This document shows positions 9,011 to 17,317 of a DNA stretch of 52,329 nucleotides, piece by piece. The stretch's first letter is position 1; the number at the start of each line of letters is the position of its first letter. The position numbers and the translations under genes are program-made. The stretch is from Rhizobium ruizarguesonis. Lineage in GTDB: Bacteria; Pseudomonadota; Alphaproteobacteria; Rhizobiales; Rhizobiaceae. The notes under the pieces were generated by a model, which saw nothing but the letters and a program-made list of their open reading frames with translations, had not been told where the DNA came from and made no database searches. The DNA lies in contig NZ_PQIG01000102.1 of NCBI RefSeq assembly GCF_012349115.1, positions 1 to 52,329 of the forward strand, given 5' to 3'.

Positions 9011-9688
9011 ATGAACGACAGCGGGGGGAATGGGGAAAAGAAAAGGTCTCGGCGCCCATCTACCGAACGGACGGCCCAACGCGATCCGGAGCGGACACGC
9101 GCTGCTATCCTTGACGCGGCAACCCGGGAATTTGCCGAAAACGGCATGGGCGGGGCTCGTGTCGACGCCATCGCCGAGCGCGCCGGCACCAACAAGCGCA
9201 TGCTCTATCATTATTTCGGTGACAAGGAGCAGCTCTACCTCAGAGTGCTCGAAGAGGCCTATGTCGGCATCCGCACCGCCGAACGCGCGCTGCATATCGG
9301 TGACCGCAGCCCCGAGGAAGGCATCGGCGAACTGGCGCTCTTCACCTGGCGTTATTTTCTCCAGCACCCGGAATTCCTCAGCCTACTCGGCACGGAAAAT
9401 CTGCATCGGGCCCGCTGGCTGCGCCAGTCCGTCCGGCTCAAGGAACTGCATTCGCATCTGATCGGCGAGCTTTCGGACGTGCTCGAGCAGGGAAAGAAAC
9501 AGGGGGTCTTCATCGAGACCGCCGATCCCCTGCATGTCTACCTGACGATCGCCTCGCTCGGTTATTTCTACCTGTCCAACCAGTACACGCTTTCGACGAT
9601 CTTCGGCCGCGACCTGATGGAGCCGACCCATCTCAATGCCTGGGAAAGGCATATCGTCCACGTGACGCTGACCTCGATCAAGCGCTGA
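9011..9688 (+). CDS. TetR/AcrR family transcriptional regulator
   Basis: 225 aa. After a basic, Ser/Arg-rich tail of about 25 residues comes the TetR DNA-binding domain (roughly 29-85): ILDAATREFAENG, the recognition region around AGTNKRMLYHYFGDKEQLY, then an all-helical ligand domain of the kind found in rhizobial RutR/YcdC-like proteins. It lies between the divergent ABC operon and the rightward dehydrogenase operon, with matching palindromes in both promoters. It is therefore the likely local repressor, released by the substrate or a pathway intermediate. Effector unknown. Confidence 0.93.
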   Translation: MNDSGGNGEKKRSRRPSTERTAQRDPERTRAAILDAATREFAENGMGGARVDAIAERAGTNKRMLYHYFGDKEQLYLRVLEEAYVGIRTAERALHIGDRSPEEGIGELALFTWRYFLQHPEFLSLLGTENLHRARWLRQSVRLKELHSHLIGELSDVLEQGKKQGVFIETADPLHVYLTIASLGYFYLSNQYTLSTIFGRDLMEPTHLNAWERHIVHVTLTSIKR

Positions 9689-9711
9689 ATCTCTAAATTC
9701 GGATTTGACTA

Positions 9712-9741
9712 TTGACAGCCGCGTTGCTCTTCTGCCATCAA
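9712..9741 (+). promoter_or_regulatory. Candidate sigma70-type promoter of the rightward operon
   Basis: A consensus -35 hexamer TTGACA (9712-9717) is followed after 18 bp by a weak -10 (CATCAA, 9736-9741). The operator palindrome begins at the next base, so a bound repressor would cover the start site. The -35 is clear, the -10 is weak. Confidence 0.45.
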
Positions 9742-9757
9742 GTAACTGTTTAGTTAC
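9742..9757. promoter_or_regulatory. Probable TetR operator, site 2
   Basis: GTAACTGTTTAGTTAC is a perfect 6-bp inverted repeat with a 4-bp centre, 54 bp after the TetR stop codon and 63 bp before the next start codon. It shares the arm pattern GTAAC(C/T)-N4-AGTTA(C/T) with 8876-8891 and with 25362-25377. Confidence 0.7.
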
Positions 9758-9819
9758 CGGATCGGGAGGACCGGACGAGGATGCCCGCTCCCGCCGCAAA
9801 AATCTGCTGGGAGGAAAAA

Positions 9820-10968
9820 ATGGCACGCTTGGGGATCATCTTGCACGGCGTCACCGGCCGCATGGGTTACAATCAGCACCTGGTGCGCTCGATTCTCGCC
9901 TTCCGCGACCAAGGCGGCATCACGCTGAAATCGGGTGAGAAACTCGACATCGACCCGATCATCGTCGGCCGCAACGGCGCCAAGATGGAAGAGCTGGCGA
10001 AGAAGCATAACATCAAGCGCTGGTCGACCGATCTCGATGCCGCGCTCGCCAATCCCGACGACACGATCTTCTTCGACGCCGGCACGACGCTGATGCGCGC
10101 CGAACTTCTGTCCAAGGCGCTCGATGCCGGCAAGCATGTCTATTGCGAAAAGCCGATCTCCGACGATCTGCAGGTAGCACTCGACCTTGCCCGCAAGGCG
10201 CGCGGCTCCGGCCTCAAGCATGGCGTCGTGCAGGACAAACTCTTCCTGCCCGGCCTGCGCAAGCTGGCGCTGCTCAGGGATTCCGGCTTCTTCGGCAAGA
10301 TCCTCTCGGTGCGCGGCGAATTCGGCTACTGGGTCTTCGAAGGCGATTGGGGCGTGCCGGCCCAACGCCCCTCCTGGAACTACCGCAAGGGCGACGGCGG
10401 CGGCATCATCCTCGACATGCTCTGCCACTGGCGCTACGTGCTCGACAATCTGTTCGGCGAAGTCAAAGCCGTCTCCTGCCTCGGTGCTACGCATATTCCG
10501 CGCCGCATCGACGAGCAGGGCAAGCCCTATGATTGCGACACGGACGATGCGGCCTATGCGACCTTCGAGCTCGAAGGCGGCGCGATCGCGCAGATCAATT
10601 CCTCCTGGGCCGTTCGCGTTCGCCGCGACGACCTCGTCACATTCCAGGTCGACGGCACGCATGGTTCGGCCGTCGCCGGCCTGACGAAATGCTGGAGCCA
10701 GCACCGCGTCAACACGCCGAAGCCGGTGTGGAATCCGGACCAGCCGCAGACGATCGACTTCTACAAGACCTGGGACGAGGTTCCGGACACGCAGGCCTTC
10801 GACAACGGCTTCAAGGCGCAGTGGGAAATGTTCATCCGCCACGTCGTCGAAGATGCGCCGTGGCCCTATGGCCTGGAAGCTGGCGCCAAGGGCGTACAGC
10901 TTGCCGAACTCGGCCTGAAATCCTGGGCCGAGCGCCGCTGGCTCGATGTTCCCGCACTGGAGTTCTGA
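9820..10968 (+). CDS. Gfo/Idh/MocA family oxidoreductase
   Basis: 382 aa. The start at MARLGIILHG is supported by GGGAGG just upstream; an earlier in-frame ATG at 9781 has no such site. The Rossmann loop is HGVTGRMG and the family EKP motif appears as YCEKPISDD. Central GDGGGIILDMLCHW supplies the His typical of the active-site helix. It is the first gene of the rightward TetR-controlled operon and is followed after 3 bp by the DUF993 gene, so the two enzymes probably act consecutively. Substrate unknown; an NAD(P)-dependent sugar or polyol oxidation is the family expectation. Confidence 0.9.
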   Translation: MARLGIILHGVTGRMGYNQHLVRSILAFRDQGGITLKSGEKLDIDPIIVGRNGAKMEELAKKHNIKRWSTDLDAALANPDDTIFFDAGTTLMRAELLSKALDAGKHVYCEKPISDDLQVALDLARKARGSGLKHGVVQDKLFLPGLRKLALLRDSGFFGKILSVRGEFGYWVFEGDWGVPAQRPSWNYRKGDGGGIILDMLCHWRYVLDNLFGEVKAVSCLGATHIPRRIDEQGKPYDCDTDDAAYATFELEGGAIAQINSSWAVRVRRDDLVTFQVDGTHGSAVAGLTKCWSQHRVNTPKPVWNPDQPQTIDFYKTWDEVPDTQAFDNGFKAQWEMFIRHVVEDAPWPYGLEAGAKGVQLAELGLKSWAERRWLDVPALEF

Positions 10969-10971
10969 GCC

Positions 10972-12135
10972 GTGACGACGATCAATCTCCCTCTTGACGG
11001 CAAGATCGCCCCCTACACGCTGACCGGCACGCCGATCGCGCTCGCCAAGCGCGACGCCAAGGCCTTTCCGCGCATCGCCTTTGCCGCCGCCCATGTCGTC
11101 GCCGATCCGCTCGCCGACAACGATCCCTGGCTGACGCCGGCGATCGACTGGGAGCGGACGCTGGCCTTCCGCCATCGGCTCTGGGATCTCGGCCTCGGCG
11201 TTGCCGAAGCCATGGATACGGCGCAGCGCGGCATGGGCCTCGGCTGGCCGGAAGCACGCGACCTCATCCGCCGGGCGCTCGGTGAGGCGGCCGGCCGCAA
11301 GGATGCGCTGATCGCCTGCGGCGCCGGCACCGATCATCTGACGCCGGGACCTGACGTCACTATCGACACGATCCTCAGGGCCTATGAGGAGCAGATCGAA
11401 ACCGTGGAGGCGGCCGGTGGCCGCATCATCCTGATGGCGAGCCGGGCGCTTGCCGCCGCCGCCAAAGGGCCGGACGATTATATCCGCGTCTATGACCGCA
11501 TTCTCCGCCAGGTCAGGGAACCTGTCATCATCCATTGGCTCGGCGAAATGTTCGATCCGGCGCTCGAGGGTTATTGGGGCAATGGTGATCATATCAAGGC
11601 CATGTCCACCTGCCTCGAGGTGATCGAGACGCATGCCGACAAGGTCGACGGCATCAAGATCTCGCTGCTCTCCAAGGAGAAGGAAGTGGCAATGCGCCGC
11701 CGACTGCCGAAGGGCGTGCGCATGTATACCGGCGACGATTTCAACTATGCCGAACTGATCGCCGGCGACGAAGAAGGCCATTCCGACGCTCTGCTCGGCA
11801 TTTTCGATGCGATCGCGCCGGCAGCCTCGGCAGCCCTTGAGGCGCTCGGCCGCAAGAGCAATCATGAATTCTTCGACCTGCTGGAGCCGACCGTGCCGCT
11901 GTCGCGCCACATCTTCAAGGCGCCGACCCGCTTCTACAAGACCGGCGTCGTCTTCCTCGCCTATCTCAACGGCCTGCAGGACCATTTCGTCATGGTCGGC
12001 GGCCAGCAGAGCACGCGATCGTTGACGCATCTGGCCGAACTCTTCCGCCTGGCCGACAAGGCACGGGTTCTGGCCGATCCCGAGCTTGCCGCAAGCCGCA
12101 TGCGCCAAGTGCTCGCCGTCCACGGCGTCAACTGA
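10972..12135 (+). CDS. DUF993 family protein (dihydrodipicolinate-synthase-like barrel)
   Basis: 387 aa, GTG start 3 bp after the preceding stop. The sequence resembles the DUF993 group of TIM-barrel proteins related to the DapA/N-acetylneuraminate lyase class I aldolases. VDGIKIS places Lys229 where the Schiff-base lysine of those aldolases would lie; confirming this needs a structure model. Position directly after a dehydrogenase suggests that it cleaves or dehydrates the oxidised product. No member known to me has a firmly assigned physiological reaction, so the function is inference. Confidence 0.8.
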   Translation: MTTINLPLDGKIAPYTLTGTPIALAKRDAKAFPRIAFAAAHVVADPLADNDPWLTPAIDWERTLAFRHRLWDLGLGVAEAMDTAQRGMGLGWPEARDLIRRALGEAAGRKDALIACGAGTDHLTPGPDVTIDTILRAYEEQIETVEAAGGRIILMASRALAAAAKGPDDYIRVYDRILRQVREPVIIHWLGEMFDPALEGYWGNGDHIKAMSTCLEVIETHADKVDGIKISLLSKEKEVAMRRRLPKGVRMYTGDDFNYAELIAGDEEGHSDALLGIFDAIAPAASAALEALGRKSNHEFFDLLEPTVPLSRHIFKAPTRFYKTGVVFLAYLNGLQDHFVMVGGQQSTRSLTHLAELFRLADKARVLADPELAASRMRQVLAVHGVN

Positions 12136-12159
12136 AGACACCGGATGGAGGAGAATGAC

Positions 12160-12984
12160 ATGCAGGTCGAAGGACTTTCGATCAATCTGGCGACGATCCG
12201 CGAACAGTGCGGCTTTGCCGAGGCCGTCGATATCTGCCTGAAACATGGCATCACCGCGATCGCACCGTGGCGCGACCAGGTCGCCAAGGTCGGTCTCGAC
12301 GAGGCGGTGCGTATCGTCAAATCGAACGGCATCAAGCTGACCGGTCTTTGCCGCGGCGGCTTCTTCCCGGCGGCGAACGATGCCGACTGGCAGAAAAACC
12401 TCGACGACAACAGGCGGGCGATCGACGAGGCGGCAGCGTTTTCCGCCGATTGCCTCGTGCTCGTCGTCGGCGGTCTGCCGGGCAGCTCGAAGGACATCGT
12501 CGCAGCGCGCCGAATGGTGTTCGACGGCATTGCCGCCGTTTTGCCGCATGCGCAGGCTGCCGGCGTGAAGCTCGCCATCGAACCGCTGCATCCTATGTAT
12601 GCCGCCGACCGTGCCTGCGTGAACACGCTCGGTCAGGCGCTCGATATGTGCGAGCAGCTCGGCGAGGATGTCGGCGTTGCGGTCGATGTCTACCATGTCT
12701 GGTGGGATCCCGATCTTGCCAACCAGATCGCCCGCGCCGGGCGCATGAAACGCATCTTTGCCCATCACATCTGCGACTGGCTGGTGCCGACAAAGGACAT
12801 GCTGCTCGACCGCGGCATGATGGGCGATGGTGTGATCGACCTCAAAGGCATAAGAGGAATGGTGGAGGCCGCCGGTTTCTTCGGCGCGCAGGAGGTGGAG
12901 ATCTTTTCGGCCGAGAACTGGTGGAAACGCCCGGCCGCCGAAGTGATCGCCACCTGCGTCGAGCGCTTCAGGAGCTGCTGCTAA
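12160..12984 (+). CDS. Sugar phosphate isomerase/epimerase-like TIM barrel (AP_endonuc_2 fold)
   Basis: 274 aa. The ATG at 12160 follows GGAGGAGA; an ATG 15 bp earlier overlaps that site and is less likely. Metal-ligand regions of the xylose-isomerase-like barrel are visible: AIEPLHPMY (Glu), VDVYHVWWDP (Asp/His), HICDW (His) and EVEIFS (Glu). Such enzymes isomerise or epimerise keto-sugars and inositol derivatives. It is the third gene of the rightward operon. The stop codon runs straight into the repeat at 12983-13091. Confidence 0.88.
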   Translation: MQVEGLSINLATIREQCGFAEAVDICLKHGITAIAPWRDQVAKVGLDEAVRIVKSNGIKLTGLCRGGFFPAANDADWQKNLDDNRRAIDEAAAFSADCLVLVVGGLPGSSKDIVAARRMVFDGIAAVLPHAQAAGVKLAIEPLHPMYAADRACVNTLGQALDMCEQLGEDVGVAVDVYHVWWDPDLANQIARAGRMKRIFAHHICDWLVPTKDMLLDRGMMGDGVIDLKGIRGMVEAAGFFGAQEVEIFSAENWWKRPAAEVIATCVERFRSCC

Positions 12985-13091
12985 AGCATGTCGCGCAAAA
13001 GTGTGCAGCGGTTTTGCGATCATGACATGCGAAAAACCAAAGACCTAAAGCGCTGGCCAAGCGAATCTGAAAGATCGCGACGCGCTTTAGG
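12983..13091. repeat. Composite rhizobial intergenic palindrome, copy 2
   Basis: The first part is a nested hairpin: GCATGTC (12986-12992) pairs with GACATGC (13024-13030), and CGCAAAA (12994-13000) with TTTTGCG (13012-13018); its core GTGTGCAGCGGTTTT matches copy 1 with one added base. A second palindrome follows, CCTAAAGCGC (13044-13053) with GCGCTTTAGG (13082-13091). It separates the gene ending at 12984 from the next start at 13139 and may act as an mRNA processing or partial termination site. Confidence 0.72.
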
Positions 13092-13138
13092 CCTGATTTT
13101 CAGTATTTGTTTCATCACGCATGCAGGAGGATCATTCG

Positions 13139-14416
13139 ATGGAGAAACGCCGTTTTGCCCTGATTGGTACGGGAAACCGCGGCACCACCATGTGGGGCAA
13201 GGATCTGCTTGCCGGCTGGCGCGAGCATGTCGACCTGACCGCGATCGTCGAGAAGAATTCGCTGCGCGGCGAACGCGCCCGCAACATGATCGGCAGCAAT
13301 GCGCCGCTCTACGAAAACATCGATTCGATGCTCAATGAGCAGAAGCCGGATCTGGTCATCGTCTGTACGCCCGACCATACGCATGACGATATCGTCGTGC
13401 GGGCGCTGGAGTCCGGTATCGACGTCATTACCGAAAAGCCAATGACGACCTCGGTCGAAAAGATTCGCCGGATTCTGGATGCCGAAAAGCGCACTGGTCG
13501 CCGGGTCGACGTGTCCTTCAACTATCGCTACGCGCCGACGGCTGCGAAGATCAAGGAATTGCTGAATGCCGGCGAGATCGGCCGGGTCACGTCAGTCGAT
13601 TTTCATTGGTATCTGAACACCAAGCACGGCGCGGATTATTTCCGCCGCTGGCATGCCTATACGGAAAATTCCGGCAGTCTGTTCGTCCACAAGGCAACGC
13701 ATCATTTCGATCTGTTGAATTGGTACCTCGACAGCGATCCCGATGCCGTCACCTCCTTCGCCGACCTGCAGAATTACGGCCGCAAGGGCCCGTTCCGCGG
13801 CCCGCGCTGCAAGCTCTGTCCGCACGCGCATGAATGCGACTACTACCTCGATCTCGAGGCCGATCCCTTCCTTGATTCGCTTTACGAGGATCCTTCGAAG
13901 ATCGACGGCTACTTCCGAGACGGCTGCGTCTTCCGCGAGGACATCGACATTCCCGACACGATGGTGGTGTCCCTCCGTTACCGCAACAACGTCCATGTCT
14001 CCTATTCGCTGAACACCTTCCAGCCGATCGAGGGCCATCACCTTGCCTTCAACGGCACCAAAGGGCGCATCGAGCTTCGCCAATATGAGGCCCAGCCCTG
14101 GGAAGAGCCGAAGGAGGACACGATCCTCCTCATCCGCAATTTCCCGAACGGCAAGGAGGCTGTGGAGCGCATCGTCGTTCCGCATTTCACCGGCGGCCAT
14201 TACGGCGGCGACGACCGGATGCGCAACATGATCTTCAAGCCCGATACGGAAGACAGGCTCGCCCAGCGCGCCGGCACGCGGGCGGGCGCCATGTCCGTGC
14301 TTTGCGGTATTGCCGCGCTGGAGAGCTCGCGCACCGGCAAGGTGGTCAACATTGCCGATCTCATGCCCGAACTTGCCGATGACGGTTCGCCGAATTCGCT
14401 TAGAGCGTCGCGCTGA
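13139..14416 (+). CDS. Gfo/Idh/MocA family oxidoreductase with four-cysteine insert
   Basis: 425 aa, start at MEKRRFALIG after GCAGGAGG. The Rossmann loop is GTGNRG and the EKP motif ITEKPM is at about residues 98-102. It is longer than the two other family members here because of an insert containing RCKLCPHAHECDY (Cys224, Cys227, Cys233) and Cys263, a spacing that suggests a structural zinc site. Active-site HHFD is at about 188-191. It lies in the same direction as the TetR-controlled operon but 154 bp downstream across a repeat element, so co-transcription is uncertain. Its 3' end faces the hydroxyacid dehydrogenase gene. Confidence 0.88.
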   Translation: MEKRRFALIGTGNRGTTMWGKDLLAGWREHVDLTAIVEKNSLRGERARNMIGSNAPLYENIDSMLNEQKPDLVIVCTPDHTHDDIVVRALESGIDVITEKPMTTSVEKIRRILDAEKRTGRRVDVSFNYRYAPTAAKIKELLNAGEIGRVTSVDFHWYLNTKHGADYFRRWHAYTENSGSLFVHKATHHFDLLNWYLDSDPDAVTSFADLQNYGRKGPFRGPRCKLCPHAHECDYYLDLEADPFLDSLYEDPSKIDGYFRDGCVFREDIDIPDTMVVSLRYRNNVHVSYSLNTFQPIEGHHLAFNGTKGRIELRQYEAQPWEEPKEDTILLIRNFPNGKEAVERIVVPHFTGGHYGGDDRMRNMIFKPDTEDRLAQRAGTRAGAMSVLCGIAALESSRTGKVVNIADLMPELADDGSPNSLRASR

Positions 14417-14444
14417 TATCATCGCCTGAGCCGCTCGACGCGCC

Positions 14445-15455
14445 TCAGGCGATGTTTTCGAGATTTGCCCGGTGGATCTGGTAGAGCAGCGGCTGGCCGG
14501 TCACGAAGCGCTCTATCTCGTCCACCGCCATCTCGCCAAGGCGCGCCCGTTCCAGCCCGATGGCGCCGGCGATATGCGGTGTCAGAAAGACATTCGGCAG
14601 ATCGTAGAAAGCAGAGCCCGCCTCCGGGATCTCCGGATCGGTGACATCGAGGACCGCGTCGATGCGGCCGGTCTTCAGCGCCGAAAGCAGGGCGGCCTCA
14701 TCGATGAGAATGCCGCGCGCCGTGTTGATGAGCGTCGCGCCGTCCTTCATCAGCGACAGCCTTCGCGCATCGATCATATGCCGTGTCGACGGCAGCGACG
14801 GCGCATGCAGGGAAACGATATCCGCTTGCCGCATCAATTCGTCGAGATCGACCTTTTCCGTTCCGAGGCCAGCTGCCTCGGCGGCATCAAGCGTCGGGTC
14901 GGCGAGCAGCAATCTATAGTCAAAGGGTTTCAGGAGCTCGATGACGCGCCGGCCAATGCGCGACGCGCCGACGATGCCGACGGTGCGGCGGTAATTTCCG
15001 ATCGCTTCGCGCTGCATCGGATGGGTTCGATTGCGGTTGCGATCGGCGACGTAGAGATCGCGAAAACGGAAGACCCGCTTGCCGGCGAAAATGATCGCCG
15101 CCAGCGTGAATTCGGCCACCGGTACGGCATTTGCCTCGGCCGAATGGCTGACCGGGATACCGGCTTCGAAGATGGCGTCGTCGATGACGCCCTTTACCGT
15201 GCCCGCCGCATGGACGATGAGCTTAAGATGCGGCGCCGCGGCGGGGATTTCAGGCCCGACATAAGGCCCGCCCCAGCCGGTGATCAGGATTTCGGCTTGG
15301 GCCAGCAGACCCCTCGCGCGCTCGTCGTCGAAGCGCTGTAGCGGCTTGGAATCCAGCAAGCGACCGATGCCGCTCAGCCGGCGCAGGACCTCATCCGGCA
15401 GGACATGCTGCGTGCGCGACGGTTGCATGGCAAGGACAATGGCCGGCTGGCTCAT
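14445..15455 (-). CDS. D-isomer-specific 2-hydroxyacid dehydrogenase
   Basis: 336 aa. The NAD-binding loop GIVGASRIGRRV replaces the usual GxGxxG with GxSxxG. The catalytic Arg/Glu/His set is suggested by NTARGILID, the DPEIPEAG region and the terminal TPHIAG, whose His is the general base. Family members reduce or oxidise 2-keto acids such as glyoxylate, hydroxypyruvate or phosphoglycerate. Its start overlaps the DUF2264 stop by 4 bp (ATGA type), so it is the last gene of the LacI operon and probably reduces or oxidises an acid derived from the sugar handled there. Confidence 0.88.
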   Translation of the reverse strand: MSQPAIVLAMQPSRTQHVLPDEVLRRLSGIGRLLDSKPLQRFDDERARGLLAQAEILITGWGGPYVGPEIPAAAPHLKLIVHAAGTVKGVIDDAIFEAGIPVSHSAEANAVPVAEFTLAAIIFAGKRVFRFRDLYVADRNRNRTHPMQREAIGNYRRTVGIVGASRIGRRVIELLKPFDYRLLLADPTLDAAEAAGLGTEKVDLDELMRQADIVSLHAPSLPSTRHMIDARRLSLMKDGATLINTARGILIDEAALLSALKTGRIDAVLDVTDPEIPEAGSAFYDLPNVFLTPHIAGAIGLERARLGEMAVDEIERFVTGQPLLYQIHRANLENIA

Positions 15456-17308
15456 GGCATCTGTCCCGGCGCCTCAATGGCGCTGACCGTCACGCCCTTT
15501 TCCCTCACCAGGGCCTCCAGCGCTGCAATGTCAGGCGCTTTCGGCGGGATCGTCCAGACAGACGAGACGGCAGCGGGATCGTCAAGTGCGAGCACCGCCG
15601 TCACCAGGATTGTTTCACCGGCCGGAATCTGCCCGCGCAGTTGCGGCACCAGGGTTTTTGCGACGATCACATTGGTGTTGGGCATTGCCTTCTGGACGAG
15701 ACCCGAACGTTTGGCCGAAGAGCCGAGATCGAGAATGCCGGTGAAATCGGCTTCGCCGATCGCATAGGCAACCCCAGCCGAGGCGGACAGCGTATCCAGC
15801 TCGAAATCCCGGCGGCCGATGGCAAATCCGCCTTCGGCAATCCGCAGCGGCCGGCTTGTCCTGATCCTATGGAGGCGGATATGCCAGGGTGCGGCGGGCA
15901 CGAGCCAGGTTTCGACGTCGACATCGGCAAAAGGCGACCATTTCGCAAACAGCACCTCGCCTGCGATCTTGGCTTCCTCGTTCGTTTCGCGGACGCGGTA
16001 GTGCAGGCCGTCATCGCTGAAGGCAAGCGCTGAATCGAAGGCGGCAAGCGCAAAGGCACGCTCATCGGCCTCCACACTGAAGCCGTAGCGAGCGGAATAA
16101 GCGAATTTCGCGTATTTTTCCGAGCCGCACCGCATCTGCAGGTTTTCCTGGCCGGAAGACAGCGCCACGACATCGCCGCCCGCCCGCATGATCACCATGC
16201 CGGGATGACGCTGGGGGACGACATCCGGCGCCTGCTCCGGCTCCTGTTCCGTAGCGGTCCAGAACGGATGATCCTCGGGGATCGCCAGCGGCAGAAAGGC
16301 CTTGAAGGCCCAGTAGGGCGAGCCGGCGGAATTGTAGCTCTCCGACATCAGCAGGTTCGGATAGCCGAAGCCGATTGACAGCACGCCGTCGCGATCGGCA
16401 ATCGGCTTGTCCTTCCACCAGCGCAGATGTTGCAGGCAGAGATGCTTGACCTCCCCCCAAGGCAGAGCCTCGACATCGGCAAAGGCGAGCGCCGACCAGA
16501 AGCCGGCGCAGGCAAAGCGATAGGTCAGGCTGCGGCCGAAGGGGATCGTCGCCCCGTCAGCGGCAAACCAGTGCCGGAAATCCCGGGCGAAGAGGATCGC
16601 GCGCTCGCGGTAGCGCTTTGCATAATCGTCGTCGACGAGCTTCGAATAGATCAGGCCATAGAAATGCATGGCGAAGGGAATGTAGTGGTCGATGCGGCGG
16701 ACGTTTCCGTCACGATACCAGCCGTCGCCGATATAGAAGCCTTCGAGCTCCTCGAGATATTGCCGCGTCAGGCTGCGGTCGAAATCGGCGCCGAGACGAT
16801 CGAGCGCGATATCGACGAAGATCCGGAAGAATTTCCAGTTGTTGTCGGCATAGTCGAACTGCCGGGCATGCTTGAGATAGGCGACGACATTGCTGCGGGC
16901 GCGCGCATCGAGCGGCTCCCAGATCTTTTCGGGCACCAGCGCCAAGGCAAAACCGAGAGCGGCAAGCTCGACCATCCGCTGATCGCGGCCGTTGACCGTT
17001 CCCCAATATTCGGGATGGGCGGGATCGGTGCCGTTTGCGAGGCCTTCGGCAAAACGATGCCAATAGGCGAAGTCGCCATTGCCGGCGCCAAGCGGCGCCA
17101 ATCCCCAGAGCGGGCGGGCGAAGCCTTCGAGATCGGCCGCCGCCCGGTCGAAATGGGCGGCGCCGCCATTGAGGGTGACGCGGGCATTACCCTTCGAGAA
17201 ACAGGCAAGCAGCGGATCGAAGAGCGCAAGCAGGGCGCGGCTCATATCGGCGCGACTTTCCAGCGGATTGCCGGCGAGCGGGTTGGCGCCGGCGGGATCA
17301 TAGGTCAT
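15452..17308 (-). CDS. DUF2264 family protein (probable glycan-active alpha-barrel enzyme)
   Basis: 618 aa from the ATG at 17308; a GTG at 17317, directly after the LacI stop, is an alternative start. Characteristic features are NPLxxR near the N-terminus, WGLAPLGAG, EYWGxxNGRDQRMVELAALGFAL and DGWYRDG. I recognise the family as DUF2264, which has the look of an (alpha/alpha)n-barrel glycoside hydrolase or lyase; no signal peptide is seen, so it is likely cytoplasmic. It is encoded between a LacI regulator and a hydroxyacid dehydrogenase, which fits intracellular processing of an imported oligosaccharide or uronide. Catalytic residues cannot be assigned here. Confidence 0.8.
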   Translation of the reverse strand: MTYDPAGANPLAGNPLESRADMSRALLALFDPLLACFSKGNARVTLNGGAAHFDRAAADLEGFARPLWGLAPLGAGNGDFAYWHRFAEGLANGTDPAHPEYWGTVNGRDQRMVELAALGFALALVPEKIWEPLDARARSNVVAYLKHARQFDYADNNWKFFRIFVDIALDRLGADFDRSLTRQYLEELEGFYIGDGWYRDGNVRRIDHYIPFAMHFYGLIYSKLVDDDYAKRYRERAILFARDFRHWFAADGATIPFGRSLTYRFACAGFWSALAFADVEALPWGEVKHLCLQHLRWWKDKPIADRDGVLSIGFGYPNLLMSESYNSAGSPYWAFKAFLPLAIPEDHPFWTATEQEPEQAPDVVPQRHPGMVIMRAGGDVVALSSGQENLQMRCGSEKYAKFAYSARYGFSVEADERAFALAAFDSALAFSDDGLHYRVRETNEEAKIAGEVLFAKWSPFADVDVETWLVPAAPWHIRLHRIRTSRPLRIAEGGFAIGRRDFELDTLSASAGVAYAIGEADFTGILDLGSSAKRSGLVQKAMPNTNVIVAKTLVPQLRGQIPAGETILVTAVLALDDPAAVSSVWTIPPKAPDIAALEALVREKGVTVSAIEAPGQMP

Positions 17309-17317
17309 CGGTATCAC

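Noticed and set aside
9754..13023. 1089-codon minus-strand frame
   Set aside because: It runs antisense to three well supported genes (9820, 10972, 12160) and shows only composition typical of high-GC antisense frames.
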